From assembly GCA_014138725.1 (NCBI GenBank), contig JACJID010000001.1:1612001-1676000 (forward strand): a stretch of 64,000 nt of DNA, given 5' to 3'. The notes beneath the pieces are model-generated. The model saw nothing but the letters and a program-made list of their open reading frames with translations. It was not told where the DNA came from and made no database searches. Source of the DNA: Kutzneria viridogrisea (lineage in GTDB: Bacteria > Actinomycetota > Actinomycetes > Mycobacteriales > Pseudonocardiaceae). Shown here piece after piece: positions 44,615 through 53,915 of the stretch (positions within the stretch are counted from its first letter, which is position 1; every line of letters starts with the position of its first letter). A program made the translations under genes and the position numbers.

Positions 44615-47230
44615 ATGGATGGCTTGCTCGGGCGGCGGAACGAGACCTCGCGGCTTCAGATACTGCTGGACGATGCGAGGCGATCTCGGGGCGGTGCCGT
44701 GCTGGTGCGCGGGGAGCCGGGCATCGGCAAGAGCGCGCTGATGGCCCACCTTGCCGAATCGGCATCCGGTTTCCTGACCATGCGGGCCTCCGGTGCCGAG
44801 TTCGAGACCGAACTGCCGTATTCCGCGCTGCACCAACTGTGCCTTCCGGTTCTGGCGCACCTGGACGTGCTCCCGGCCCCGCACCGCAAAGCGCTGCGGA
44901 TCGCGTTCGGCATGGAAACCGGTACCCCCGACCTGTTCCTGGCCAGCGCGGCGACGCTGGGCCTGCTGCTGGAACACGACCAGCCGCTGCTGTGCCTGAT
45001 CGACGACGCCCAATGGCTGGACCACGCCTCGGCTCGGGCGTTGGCGTTCGTGGCCCGCCGCGTGACCGCGGAGCGGGTGGCGATGGTCTTCGCCGCCCGC
45101 GAGGGCCTGCACGAACTGGACCACCTGCCCAAGGTGGACGTCCAGCCGCTCAGCGAGCCCGAAGCGCGCGCGTTGCTGGCCCGCGAGATCCGCGCCCCCT
45201 TGGACGAACGGGTCCGCGATCGTGTCCTCGCCGAGGCGCGGGGCAACCCACTGGCCCTGTTGGAACTGGCCAGAACCGCGGGGCTGACCGGGATGGCCGG
45301 AGGCTTCGACATGCCCGCCCCGGCAGCCGCCGAGCGGAGCTTCCGCGCCCGCCTGGAAGGGCTGTCGCCCCAGGTCCGGCTGCTGCTGATCGTGGCGGCC
45401 GCCGAGCCGGTGGGCGATCCAGGCCTGCTGTGGCGGGCGGCGGCGCTGCTGGGCGTCGAGGAGACCGCCGCACAGGACGTACCACTGGTCGAGTTCGGTA
45501 CCCGAGTGCGATTCGTGCACCCGCTGGCCCGCTCGGCGGTCTACCGGGCCGCGACCGAGTCGCAGCGGCGCCGCGCGCACAGCGCACTCGCACTGGTCAG
45601 CGACCCGCTCGCCGATCCGGACCGCGTTGCCTGGCATCGCGCCCGAGCCAGCGTCGGCCCCGACGAGGACGTGGCCGCCGCACTCGCCGAATCGGCCTCT
45701 CGCGCGCAGGCCCGTGGCGGGGTAGCCGCCGCGGCGGCCTTCCTGGAACGCTCCGCCGCGCTGACACTCGAACCTGGGCTGCGGATCGAGCGGGTACTGG
45801 CAGCGGTTGAGGCCAAGATGTCCGCCGGGGACTTCGACGCCGCCGCCGAACTGCTGTCCACCCTCGAACCTGACGATCCCCGCGTCGACCTGCTGCGCGG
45901 CCAGATCTCCTTCGCCCGCTTCCGGGGCGGGAACCTGCCCACCGATCATCTCCTCAGCGCCGCCGCCAAGCTGACGGACAAGGAGCCGGCGGATGCGCGG
46001 ACGATCTACGTGGACGCCATCGAGATGGGCATGCAGACCGGCAGCCTCGCCACGGTGCTCGAGGCCGCGCGGACAGCACCTCCCGCCCCCGACCTTCCCC
46101 GCAGCGCCGACATCATCCTGGACGGCATGGTCGCCTTGGCCGACCGGGGTCACCAGGCTGCCGCGGAACTCCTGCGCCCTGTCGTGGCGGACAGCGGCGA
46201 CCAGGCGTGGACCCGGTGGCCGACCCTCGGTTTCCTGCTCGCCGTCGAACTCTGGGATGCCGACGCCGCGCACGACATCGCCGTCCGGTGCACCGCGTCC
46301 GGCCGTGAGTCCGGCTCCTTCCACATGCTGCCGATCGGGCTGGCCATGCTCGCCACCGTCACCGCCTACACCGGGGATTTCGGCGCCGCCAAGGAGATGA
46401 TCTCCGAGGAGGAGGCGATCGCGGAGGCCACCGGCGCCGCCCCCATCGTCTACCCTCGCCTCCACCTGGCCGCCCTGCACGGGCGGCGCGAGGAAGCTGA
46501 GGAACTGTTCTCCCGAGTCGGCCCGAACATGACCCTCAGCGTGCAGTACGCGACAGCCGTCCTCAACAACGGCCTCGCCGACTATCCCGCTGCCATGCAC
46601 GCCGCTGCGCAGGCGGTCGCAACCGGCGATCTCGGAGTGGTCGGCCAGGCCCTGCCCGAACTGGTCGAAGCCGCCGTGCGCTGCGGCCACGAACAGACGG
46701 CGCGCTCCGCGCTCGCGGCACTGACCGAACGCACGAGCGCGGGCGGACAACCGTGGGGGCTGGGCATCGAAGCCTACGCACGGGCCCTGGTGTACGAGGA
46801 CGAAGACGCCTACCAGCAGGCCATCTCGCTGCTGGATTCCACCACGATGGCGATCTACTGCGGCCGCGCCCACCTGATCTACGGGGAATGGCTGCGCCGA
46901 CAGGGGCGACGCCGCGACGCCCGGACCGAACTTCGGCACGCCCACGAGCTGCTGTCCGGGCTCGGCGCGGAAGCCTTCGCGGCCCGAGCGGCGAACGAGC
47001 TGCGAGCCACCGGCGAACACGCACGCGGCCGCTCCTCCTCAGCCTCCGACATACTCACGGTGCAGGAAGTACACATCGCCCGTCTGGTCTCCGATGGCGC
47101 CACCTCCAAGGAAGTCGCCGCCAAACTGTTCCTCAGCCCACGAACCGTCGACGCCCACCTGCGCAACATCTTCCGCAAACTCGCCATCACCTCGCGACGT
47201 CAACTCCGCGACCTCCCCGCCATCCGATAA
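44615..47230 (+). CDS. LAL-family LuxR regulator (cluster activator)
   Basis: 871 residues from the ATG at 44615, where the family begins (MDGLLGRRNETSRLQILLDD). An in-frame earlier start lacks similarity. AGGA lies ten bases upstream. The Walker A VLVRGEPGIGKSALMAHLAE is at ~residue 35 and Walker B LLCLIDDAQWLDHASARAL near 128. A long helical middle follows. The C-terminus is a LuxR helix-turn-helix (LTVQEVHIARLVSDGATSKE, LFLSPRTVDAHLRNIFRKL). Large ATP-binding LuxR regulators are usually pathway-specific activators. It is divergent from the lipopeptide operon and is the obvious candidate activator. Confidence 0.93.
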   Translation: MDGLLGRRNETSRLQILLDDARRSRGGAVLVRGEPGIGKSALMAHLAESASGFLTMRASGAEFETELPYSALHQLCLPVLAHLDVLPAPHRKALRIAFGMETGTPDLFLASAATLGLLLEHDQPLLCLIDDAQWLDHASARALAFVARRVTAERVAMVFAAREGLHELDHLPKVDVQPLSEPEARALLAREIRAPLDERVRDRVLAEARGNPLALLELARTAGLTGMAGGFDMPAPAAAERSFRARLEGLSPQVRLLLIVAAAEPVGDPGLLWRAAALLGVEETAAQDVPLVEFGTRVRFVHPLARSAVYRAATESQRRRAHSALALVSDPLADPDRVAWHRARASVGPDEDVAAALAESASRAQARGGVAAAAAFLERSAALTLEPGLRIERVLAAVEAKMSAGDFDAAAELLSTLEPDDPRVDLLRGQISFARFRGGNLPTDHLLSAAAKLTDKEPADARTIYVDAIEMGMQTGSLATVLEAARTAPPAPDLPRSADIILDGMVALADRGHQAAAELLRPVVADSGDQAWTRWPTLGFLLAVELWDADAAHDIAVRCTASGRESGSFHMLPIGLAMLATVTAYTGDFGAAKEMISEEEAIAEATGAAPIVYPRLHLAALHGRREEAEELFSRVGPNMTLSVQYATAVLNNGLADYPAAMHAAAQAVATGDLGVVGQALPELVEAAVRCGHEQTARSALAALTERTSAGGQPWGLGIEAYARALVYEDEDAYQQAISLLDSTTMAIYCGRAHLIYGEWLRRQGRRRDARTELRHAHELLSGLGAEAFAARAANELRATGEHARGRSSSASDILTVQEVHIARLVSDGATSKEVAAKLFLSPRTVDAHLRNIFRKLAITSRRQLRDLPAIR

Positions 47231-47405
47231 GCCCAACCGCGGCGGAAGAGGCGGCTCCGCGTGGGACATCGCGTTCATCGGGTATTGATGGCACGCTCGA
47301 TCGGGCCCGCAGGTGTCAAAATCTGGTTTTCATCCGGCTCGGCGGTTGGCTGGTTTCGATTTAGAGCAGCACACCTGGGTCTTCGAGGTGACCTGGCGCA
47401 GACGT

Positions 47406-47446
47406 CGCGTGCCGTATGGGACACGAGGTGCCCCATACGGCACGCG
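47406..47446. terminator. Long hairpin between LAL and peptidase genes
   Basis: CGCGTGCCGTATGGG (47406-47420) and CCCATACGGCACGCG (47432-47446) form a perfect 15-bp stem with an 11-base loop. It starts 8 bp beyond the leftward peptidase stop at 47454 and lies ~175 bp past the LAL stop, so it probably ends the peptidase transcript and may serve both. Confidence 0.85.
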
Positions 47447-47453
47447 GCATGGA

Positions 47454-49106
47454 TCAGAACACGCCGGCGGTGAGCCTCTTCGCGGCGATGTACTGCTGCA
47501 CGGAGTCGGTCAGCGGCGTGCCGGAGGTCTCCGCCTCGGCGCGCGGGGCCAGCGCGGACTTGCCGTCGGCGGGCACGTTCGGGCGCGGGTCACCGGCACA
47601 GGTGGTGCGGGTGCCGGGCAGCACGCCGTCAACCAGGTAGCGGTCGATGATGTCCGAGGCGCAGGCGTTGCGGCCGTAAAGGCCGTGCGTGCCGTCGTCG
47701 GAGACCGACACCAGTTGGTCGTTCAGCTTGGTGGCCATCGCGGGGCCGCCGTCGTACTGGGTCTGCGAGTCGCCCTCGGCCTGGATCACCAGCCCGGTCG
47801 GGTAGCCGTTGCGCTTGAGGTCAGTGACCTTGTCGGTCAGCGCGAAGTTGCGGAAGGTGCACTGGTTGGCCGCGGCATTGGAGACGCCGTAGCCGAAGGG
47901 GTACCTCTCCCGGTACAGCTTCATGTCGCTGTAGTAGATCGACAGGTCCTTGGGCCAGTCGACCTCGCAGGTGACGGTCTGGAACACGCCGTTGATGGTC
48001 CGCGCGATGCCCAGGTCGTTGACCAGCTTGGCGGCCCTGCCCGCGTCCACGACCTGGGCGGAGTCGGCGGCGGCCGTGCCGTCGGCGGCGGCCTTGAGGG
48101 TTTTGATCATCTTGCCGGTGGTGTCCCACGTCGGGCGGTAGGAGGCGAGGGTGCCCAGCACGCCGTCGTAGGTGCTGCCGTCCACCCTGCCGTAGAACGG
48201 GTCGACGACCGGCTTGGCGGTCAGCTTGGCGACCAGTGCCTCGGTGGTGGCGAACACCTCGTCGTGGGACTTGCCCAGGCCGTAGACGGAGTTGCGCTCG
48301 CCGAGCCAGGTGTAGAGGGCGTCGACGTTGGCGCGCGTGGCGACGGCCTGCTCCTTGGACTGCTCGCGCCAGATCCAGTCCGGGCTGACCGAGGAGTCCA
48401 GGACAGTGCGGTCCAGGCTGGCCGGGAACAGGCTGCCGAAGACCGCGCCCAGGTAGGTGCCGTAGGAGAAGCCCAGGTAGTTGATCTTCTTCTCACCCAG
48501 GGCGCCGCGGATGACGTCCATGTCCCGCGCCGTGTTCGGGGTGTTGACGTACGGCCGCAGCCCGCCAGCCGAGCGCTCGCAGTCCGACTCGCCGGTCTGG
48601 GCCTGCGCGGTGAACAACGCGAACTGGCTGTCGGTCGGCCGCGAGGGCAGCTCGCCCAGCGGGTCGGAGACCTCGCACTGCAAGGGGGTCGAGCGGCCGA
48701 CACCGCGCGGGTCGAAGCCGATCAGGTCGTAGGTCCGCGCGATGGGCCGGTCGGCGAAGGCCAGCGGCATGCTCAGGCCGGGACCACCGGGACCACCGGG
48801 GTTGATCAACAGCACCCCGCGGCGCTTGGCGGTGTCCTTGGCGGGCAGCTTGCTGATCGTGACCGAGATGCGCTCGTCACCGGGCTTGCGGTAGTTCATC
48901 GGCACCACGAGCGTGGCGCACTGCAACTTCGCGAGCTGGCCGTCCTTGGCGCAGGGCTCCCACTTGGGCTGCTGGCCGTAGAACTCCGCCAGGCCCGCGG
49001 GCACCTTCGCGGCCGGGGCCGCGAGCGCCGACGGTGCCGTTCCCGCCATCGCGGCGAGCACGCTCACGCTGGCGCAGGCCCACCGACTCAACCTACTAGC
49101 TGACAT
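47454..49106 (-). CDS. Secreted tripeptidyl aminopeptidase-like S33 hydrolase
   Basis: 550 residues from the ATG at 49106 (GAGAGG upstream; family begins there). A signal peptide is present (WACASVSVLAAMAGTAPSALA). RRGVLLINPGGPGGPGLSM is the oxyanion-hole region and INYLGFSYGTYLGAVFG carries the nucleophile (GFSYG). IQAEGDSQTQYDG holds the acid and SDDGTHGLYGRNACAS the His, in the TAP-like C-terminal domain. Actinomycetes secrete such enzymes to remove N-terminal tripeptides from exported proenzymes or peptides. It follows the ABC exporter by 87 bp. Confidence 0.9.
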   Translation of the reverse strand: MSASRLSRWACASVSVLAAMAGTAPSALAAPAAKVPAGLAEFYGQQPKWEPCAKDGQLAKLQCATLVVPMNYRKPGDERISVTISKLPAKDTAKRRGVLLINPGGPGGPGLSMPLAFADRPIARTYDLIGFDPRGVGRSTPLQCEVSDPLGELPSRPTDSQFALFTAQAQTGESDCERSAGGLRPYVNTPNTARDMDVIRGALGEKKINYLGFSYGTYLGAVFGSLFPASLDRTVLDSSVSPDWIWREQSKEQAVATRANVDALYTWLGERNSVYGLGKSHDEVFATTEALVAKLTAKPVVDPFYGRVDGSTYDGVLGTLASYRPTWDTTGKMIKTLKAAADGTAAADSAQVVDAGRAAKLVNDLGIARTINGVFQTVTCEVDWPKDLSIYYSDMKLYRERYPFGYGVSNAAANQCTFRNFALTDKVTDLKRNGYPTGLVIQAEGDSQTQYDGGPAMATKLNDQLVSVSDDGTHGLYGRNACASDIIDRYLVDGVLPGTRTTCAGDPRPNVPADGKSALAPRAEAETSGTPLTDSVQQYIAAKRLTAGVF

Positions 49107-49193
49107 TGACGACCTCTCAGTTCTCGACCGAGCACTGCGGCCGACACTAGGGGTGGTTGCTCGGCCGCACATCAGTCTCACGACGAGTGCAGG

Positions 49194-51161
49194 TCATACC
49201 GAAGGACTACGAGTGCTGCCTTGCTTCGCGGGTGTTGGCGCGTCCTGGTAGCTGGCGGCCTGGATGGTGTAGAGGGTGTGGTAGATGCCGCCGAGCTCCA
49301 TCAGTTCGTGGTGTGTGCCGGATTCGGCGAGGCGGCCGTGGTCGAGGACGTAGATGCGGTCGGCGGTGCGGACGCTGGCCATGCGGTGGGTGATCATCAC
49401 GCAGGTCCGGCCCTGGGCGAGGTGGGCCAGGGACTGGTAGACCGCGGCCTCGGCCTTGGCGTCGAGGTTGGCGGTCGGCTCGTCGGCGATGAGGAGATCG
49501 CCCTCCCGGTACAGCGCCCTGGCGATCGCGAGCCGCTGCTCCTGCCCACCCGACAGGCGGGTGCCGTGTACGAACTGCCGCGACAGCAAGGTCTCCCAGC
49601 CACGGGGCAACTGCGCGGCGACCTCATCGGCTCCCGCCGCGGCCGCGGCCGCGCGCAGCGCCGTGTCCTGGGTGTCGGTGCGGTCGCGGCGGCCCAGGCG
49701 GATGTTGTCGGCCAGCGAGGTGGGGAAGTGGATGGGATCCTGCATCACCAGGGCCACGCGGTCGAACACGCTGTCGGGGTCGGCGGTGGCGATGTCCACC
49801 CCGTCCCAGAGGATCCGGCCGCCCGAGGGCCGGTACAGGCCCGCGATCAGCTTGGCCAGGGTCGACTTGCCCGAGCCGTTCTCCCCGACCAGCGCGATGA
49901 CCTGCCCTGCGGTGAACTCCAGGCTGACCTCGTGCAGGCTGTCCCGCTCGGCGCCGGGGTAGCGGAAGCTGAGGTTCTCCACCCGGTAGCGCGAGGGTGC
50001 CACCGGCGCGGTGACGGCGGTGGTGGGTCGGGTGCGGGTGTGGGCATCGTCGAGGAACCGCTGGTACTCGTTGACGTACAGGCCTTCCTCGTAGATCCGG
50101 TTGACCGAGAGGATGACGTCCTCCAGCCGGGCCCGGCCGACCTGGATCGCGATCAAGGCGCCACCGGCCACCGCCAGCGGCACCCGCCCGGTGGCCAGGA
50201 ACACCCCCAGCAGCACATACGCCGCGCCGAGCCCGACCCCGCCCAGCGCGCGGCCGATCGCCCGGGTGCGGGCCTGCACCTGGGCCAGGCGGGTCTCCTC
50301 GGCCACGAGCAGTCCGGCGATGCGGTCCAGGTCGGCCAGCAGCCACGGCTGGGCCTGGTAGGCGCGGATCTCCGCGGCGGGGGAGTCGTCGCGGGCCATG
50401 CGGGTGCTCAGCCAACGGCGCCGCCGCAGCGTGGAGGTGCGGCGCATCGAGGTGTACAGCAGGCGCGCCACGTGCAGCGCCGCGTAGGCGTCGGGCAGTA
50501 CCGACAGCACCAGCGCGGGCAGCAGCAGCGGGTCCAGCAGCGCGACGGTGCCCGCGGTGGCCAGCAGTCCCGCCAGCGAGCCCAGTGCGGTGGCCAGCCG
50601 GTCGAAGGCGCCGTCCACGTGGGCGACACCGGACTGGTAGGCCAACTCCAGGGAGTCGAACCAGCTCGACTCGTCGTAGGCCGACAGCTCCACGTGCAGT
50701 GCGGCGTCCACGACGCGGCGCTCGGCCAGCCGTTCCAGCCCGGCCCCGATCACCTGGCTGCCGTACCCGCCCAGGATGGTCAGCCCGCGCTGCACCGCCA
50801 GGGCCGCCACGACCACCGCGAGCGCGGGCAGCGCAGCGACCAGCCGGGCCGCGGTCGGACCCTCGGTGATCAGTTCCCGCAGCACGCTGGTGGTGGAGTA
50901 GACGCTGATCCCCGCCGCGAGACCGGACACCACGTTGGCGCCCACCACCAGCAGGGTCATGCTCGGCGAGACCTGCCACGCCAGGCCGAACAGGTAGCGC
51001 GCGGTGGACGGCAGGCGCCGCAGCATCGCCCACAGCGAGGCCGCGTGCGCCTGACGCTCCAGCTTCACCGACCGCCACGCCGGGGCGACGAGCTCGTCGT
51101 CGGTTCCGCTCAACGGATCCTGTGACAGGTCAACCTTGTTGGCACGAAACAGAAACCGCAC
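49194..51161 (-). CDS. ABC exporter, fused permease and ATPase
   Basis: 655 residues. The first ~340 residues have six hydrophobic helices (LLVVGANVVSGLAAGISVYS, LPALAVVVAALAVQRGL and others). The second half is the ATPase: Walker A ALVGENGSGKSTLAKLIAG (~440), signature LSGGQEQRLAIARAL (~560), Walker B LLIADEPTANLD, and the His switch ITHRMASVRTADR. GTG start at 51161 has AAGGAG five bases before it. Type IV exporters of this size often move peptides. No substrate gene adjoins; the following secreted peptidase might process an exported peptide (inference). Confidence 0.92.
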   Translation of the reverse strand: MRFLFRANKVDLSQDPLSGTDDELVAPAWRSVKLERQAHAASLWAMLRRLPSTARYLFGLAWQVSPSMTLLVVGANVVSGLAAGISVYSTTSVLRELITEGPTAARLVAALPALAVVVAALAVQRGLTILGGYGSQVIGAGLERLAERRVVDAALHVELSAYDESSWFDSLELAYQSGVAHVDGAFDRLATALGSLAGLLATAGTVALLDPLLLPALVLSVLPDAYAALHVARLLYTSMRRTSTLRRRRWLSTRMARDDSPAAEIRAYQAQPWLLADLDRIAGLLVAEETRLAQVQARTRAIGRALGGVGLGAAYVLLGVFLATGRVPLAVAGGALIAIQVGRARLEDVILSVNRIYEEGLYVNEYQRFLDDAHTRTRPTTAVTAPVAPSRYRVENLSFRYPGAERDSLHEVSLEFTAGQVIALVGENGSGKSTLAKLIAGLYRPSGGRILWDGVDIATADPDSVFDRVALVMQDPIHFPTSLADNIRLGRRDRTDTQDTALRAAAAAAGADEVAAQLPRGWETLLSRQFVHGTRLSGGQEQRLAIARALYREGDLLIADEPTANLDAKAEAAVYQSLAHLAQGRTCVMITHRMASVRTADRIYVLDHGRLAESGTHHELMELGGIYHTLYTIQAASYQDAPTPAKQGSTRSPSV

Positions 51162-51563
51162 AAGAACTCCTTCGCGCAGTCGCGGGACAACCAGTGAGAT
51201 CCCTTCCTACCTCGACTTTCGCGTTGTGGTCGAATGCGTGTTCACCACGAGCTCAAGTCGCTGGAAGTCCGCTCATCGCGCTCGATGCGGTATGTGCGGA
51301 TGCGCGCCGCTGCCCGCATGGCCCCGGCGGTGGAAGGCGGCTCGGGCCGTACCCGGGGGTCCTTCGAGGGCTGGGGACCCGGTCGGGGTGTCGTTTTCCG
51401 GATTGCGTGCCCGCTGAGCAGGCATGACGAGGGGGCGCGCGGTGGGCAGTGCGGTGGGTTCCCTGGCAGGCAGGCTGGTGCTTGGCCCTCACAGCCGCCC
51501 GGGTAGGCCGCCCAGTCCCTGGCGGCCTGCCCCCGACGCCCGGAGTCCGCGCCGAGGCACGGG
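51162..51563. other. Intergenic stretch without a recognised gene
   Basis: About 400 bp between the ABC exporter start and the end of AraC gene 1. Short open frames run on both strands but none has a ribosome site or recognisable protein. It must contain the promoter of the leftward exporter operon (the stretch just before 51161 reads TCGACTTTCGCGTTGTGG on the plus strand). I see nothing else in it. Confidence 0.5.
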
Positions 51564-52526
51564 TCAGCGAGCGTGGCCGAGCAGGGTCCGCGACGGTGGC
51601 TGGCCGTAGGCGCGGCGGTAGTAGTAGGCGAAGCGGCCGGGGTGGAAGAAGCCCCAGCGGGCGGCGATCTCGGTGACCGTGGTCCCGGTGGTTGGGTCGG
51701 CGGCCACGAGTTCCTGGTGGGCGTGGTGCAGCCGGGCCAAGCGTAGGTAGCCCATGGGGGTGGTGCCGCGGTGGCGGCGGAAGGCGTACTGCAAGGCGCG
51801 GATGCTGACGCGGGTGGCGGCGGCGATGTCGGCGAGGCTGATGTCGTGGTGGGCGTGGTCGTCGATGAACGCGATCGCCCGTCGCAGTGTGGCCGAGTGG
51901 GCGTCGTGGCGGTCCTCGATGGTGGGATCGAGTAGCGCGGTGTGGGGGAAGGTGGCCAGCACCATGGCCGCCAGCAACTGGGTTGCGGTGGAGGCGATCA
52001 ACGGCGCGCCCCGCAGCGCCGGGGCGGTCGCGACGTGGTTGCGCAGGAAGGTGATGGTGCGCAGCAGTTGCTGGCCCGCAGCCGGGGAGATTGGTCGGTA
52101 GCTGGTCAACCGCACCGGGGCCTCGATGTGGCCGGGCGCGGTCCCGGCCACCTGCGACAACAACGCAGGCTCCAGCATGGTGAAGCTGTAGCGCGCATGG
52201 CATACCCGGACGACGTAGGGCCGATCGGGCTGAGCGACCAGGAACACCTCACCCGGACCATAACGGTCCAGCACGCCCTTGACTTCCCCGCGCGAAACGG
52301 TGCCGGATTTCGCCCCGACGAGACCGAGGTAGCTCGGCGGGTTGACGGCCCAGTCCAGCGCGAAACCGCAGTCAACCAGGTCCAGGCTGATCGGACCCAA
52401 CGGATTCCGGATGAGCCGGAACTGGAGCTGATCGTGGAGGCGGGCCTTGAGCCGCATCGGCGCGTAGTGCGCGCTGAGGTATTCCTGCATCTCGTCCAGG
52501 TGGGTGCTTTGGAAGACTATGCCCAT
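51564..52526 (-). CDS. AraC-family regulator, tandem copy 1
   Basis: 320 residues. The N-terminal ~200 residues are a cupin-like ligand domain of the AraC-binding-like type (YSFTMLEPALLSQVAG). The C-terminus has two helix-turn-helices: ISLADIAAATRVSIRALQYA and the second around TVTEIAARWGFFHPGRFAYY, then YRRAYGQPPS. FRRHRGTTPMGYLRLARLHH between them is nearly the same as in the upstream gene. The ATG at 52526 overlaps the preceding gene's end by 10 bp, so the two are coupled. Target unknown. Confidence 0.9.
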   Translation of the reverse strand: MGIVFQSTHLDEMQEYLSAHYAPMRLKARLHDQLQFRLIRNPLGPISLDLVDCGFALDWAVNPPSYLGLVGAKSGTVSRGEVKGVLDRYGPGEVFLVAQPDRPYVVRVCHARYSFTMLEPALLSQVAGTAPGHIEAPVRLTSYRPISPAAGQQLLRTITFLRNHVATAPALRGAPLIASTATQLLAAMVLATFPHTALLDPTIEDRHDAHSATLRRAIAFIDDHAHHDISLADIAAATRVSIRALQYAFRRHRGTTPMGYLRLARLHHAHQELVAADPTTGTTVTEIAARWGFFHPGRFAYYYRRAYGQPPSRTLLGHAR

Positions 52527-53596
52527 GATGGTCCTCGTGCTGTGCTCGGAGAGGGCTGGGCCAGGTCCGTGTGGGGTGGGTGGCCGTAGGTGGCGTGGTA
52601 GCGGGCGGCGAATTGGGCGGGGGTGGTGAATCCCCAGCGGTGGGCGATGGCCGCGATGGTGTCTCCGCGGGTGGGGTCGGCGGTGAGTAGGTCTTGGTGG
52701 GCGTGGTGCAGGCGGGCCTGGCGCAGGTAGCCCATGGGGGTGGTGCCGCGGTGGCGGCGGAAGGCGTCCCGCAACCCGCGTGGGCTCACCCGTGCGGCGG
52801 CGGCGATGGCGGACAGGGTCAGTGGCTGGTCGGCGTGGGCGTCGATGAACGCGACCGCCCGGCGCAGCGCGGCGGGGCCGACACTGCCGGGGCCGGGCAG
52901 GTAGTCCAGGGTCATGGTGGTGTTGGGGAAGGTGGCCAGAGCGATGGTGGCCAGCAGGGTCACCAGCTGGGTGTGCACCAGCGGCTCGCGCAGCGGACTG
53001 TGCGGGGCGCACAGTTGCTGGCGGGCGAACTCGCCGGTGGCCCACCAGTGGTCCTGCATGGCGGTGTTGCTCGGGGCCATGCCCGCGAAGTGCACCTGGT
53101 CCTGGCCGTACTGCTCGAATGCCACCCGCCGCACCGTGCCGGCGGGCAGCATCAGGAGGTAGCAGTCCGACTCTTGCAGGGTGTAGACGCCCGCGTCCTG
53201 CGGTGGAAGCGCGTAGGTCAGTCCGGCCCGGCCGCGCAGCTCCTCCCGTCGGGTGGCGCCGCTCCACCGGCCGGCGCGCAGGAAGCCGAGCACTCCGCGC
53301 GGGAAGGGATCGGTGTCCAGCGACACCGAACCGGTGACCCACACCTGGTGCACACACAGCTCACCGACCCCGCACTGGCGCAACCGCATCGTGAAGCCCT
53401 CCGTGTCCGGGTAGACGATTCGGTTCGGCACAGACAGTTTGTTGAGCGTGGCCCGCGCGACCTCGGGATCTGAGGTCGTGAGATCAAAGTGGTCGACCGG
53501 GAGTAGAGCATGGTGTGCGGGCACGGCCGCGTTCCCTTTCGCTGCGATGCCGGTGGGCAGAACAGCGGCGCGCCAACCGGGTGGGATGTGGGGCAT
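52517..53596 (-). CDS. AraC-family regulator, tandem copy 2
   Basis: About 359 residues from the ATG at 53596; GTG starts at 53632 and 53524 are also possible and the latter would match copy 1 in length. The N-terminal ligand domain is followed by LTLSAIAAAARVSPRGLRDA, FRRHRGTTPMGYLRQARLHH, and TIAAIAHRWGFTTPAQFAAR. It is clearly a paralogue of the downstream gene, from duplication. Such pairs may form heterodimers or divide two signals. No regulated neighbour is obvious because the next gene is a transposase. Confidence 0.88.
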   Translation of the reverse strand: MPHIPPGWRAAVLPTGIAAKGNAAVPAHHALLPVDHFDLTTSDPEVARATLNKLSVPNRIVYPDTEGFTMRLRQCGVGELCVHQVWVTGSVSLDTDPFPRGVLGFLRAGRWSGATRREELRGRAGLTYALPPQDAGVYTLQESDCYLLMLPAGTVRRVAFEQYGQDQVHFAGMAPSNTAMQDHWWATGEFARQQLCAPHSPLREPLVHTQLVTLLATIALATFPNTTMTLDYLPGPGSVGPAALRRAVAFIDAHADQPLTLSAIAAAARVSPRGLRDAFRRHRGTTPMGYLRQARLHHAHQDLLTADPTRGDTIAAIAHRWGFTTPAQFAARYHATYGHPPHTDLAQPSPSTARGPSWA

Positions 53597-53915
53597 GGCA
53601 GGGTGGGCCCCCTCGCACGATGCCGGGGACACAATCTCCGTAGCCTGGTAATCGGCACTAGGGCCTTAAGTCCTTCATTGGGCTGCCGTCAACACGCCCC
53701 CGTTCTGTCGTCACTGTCTGCCCGGCATCGTCGAGACCTCCTCAACTCGACATGCGAGCACGTTCCGCACGAACTTCGCTACGCCACTGGTGTCCTTCGA
53801 CGTCCCCGCGCACGGCTCCCCAGCGCATCCGTAGCCCAGCGTGTCACGTGATCATGCCCGGCTGGTGAGTTCCCATCGCAGGGCGTACTGCCTGCCACGG
53901 AAGGCGTTGGTCTGG
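53597..53915. other. Gap upstream of the IS701-type transposase
   Basis: About 320 bp holding the promoter of the leftward AraC pair and the left end of the insertion sequence. I could not find a matching inverted repeat at the other side. A dyad GAAACT-CA-AGTTTC lies just after the transposase at 55105-55118, but has no partner here. Confidence 0.4.
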
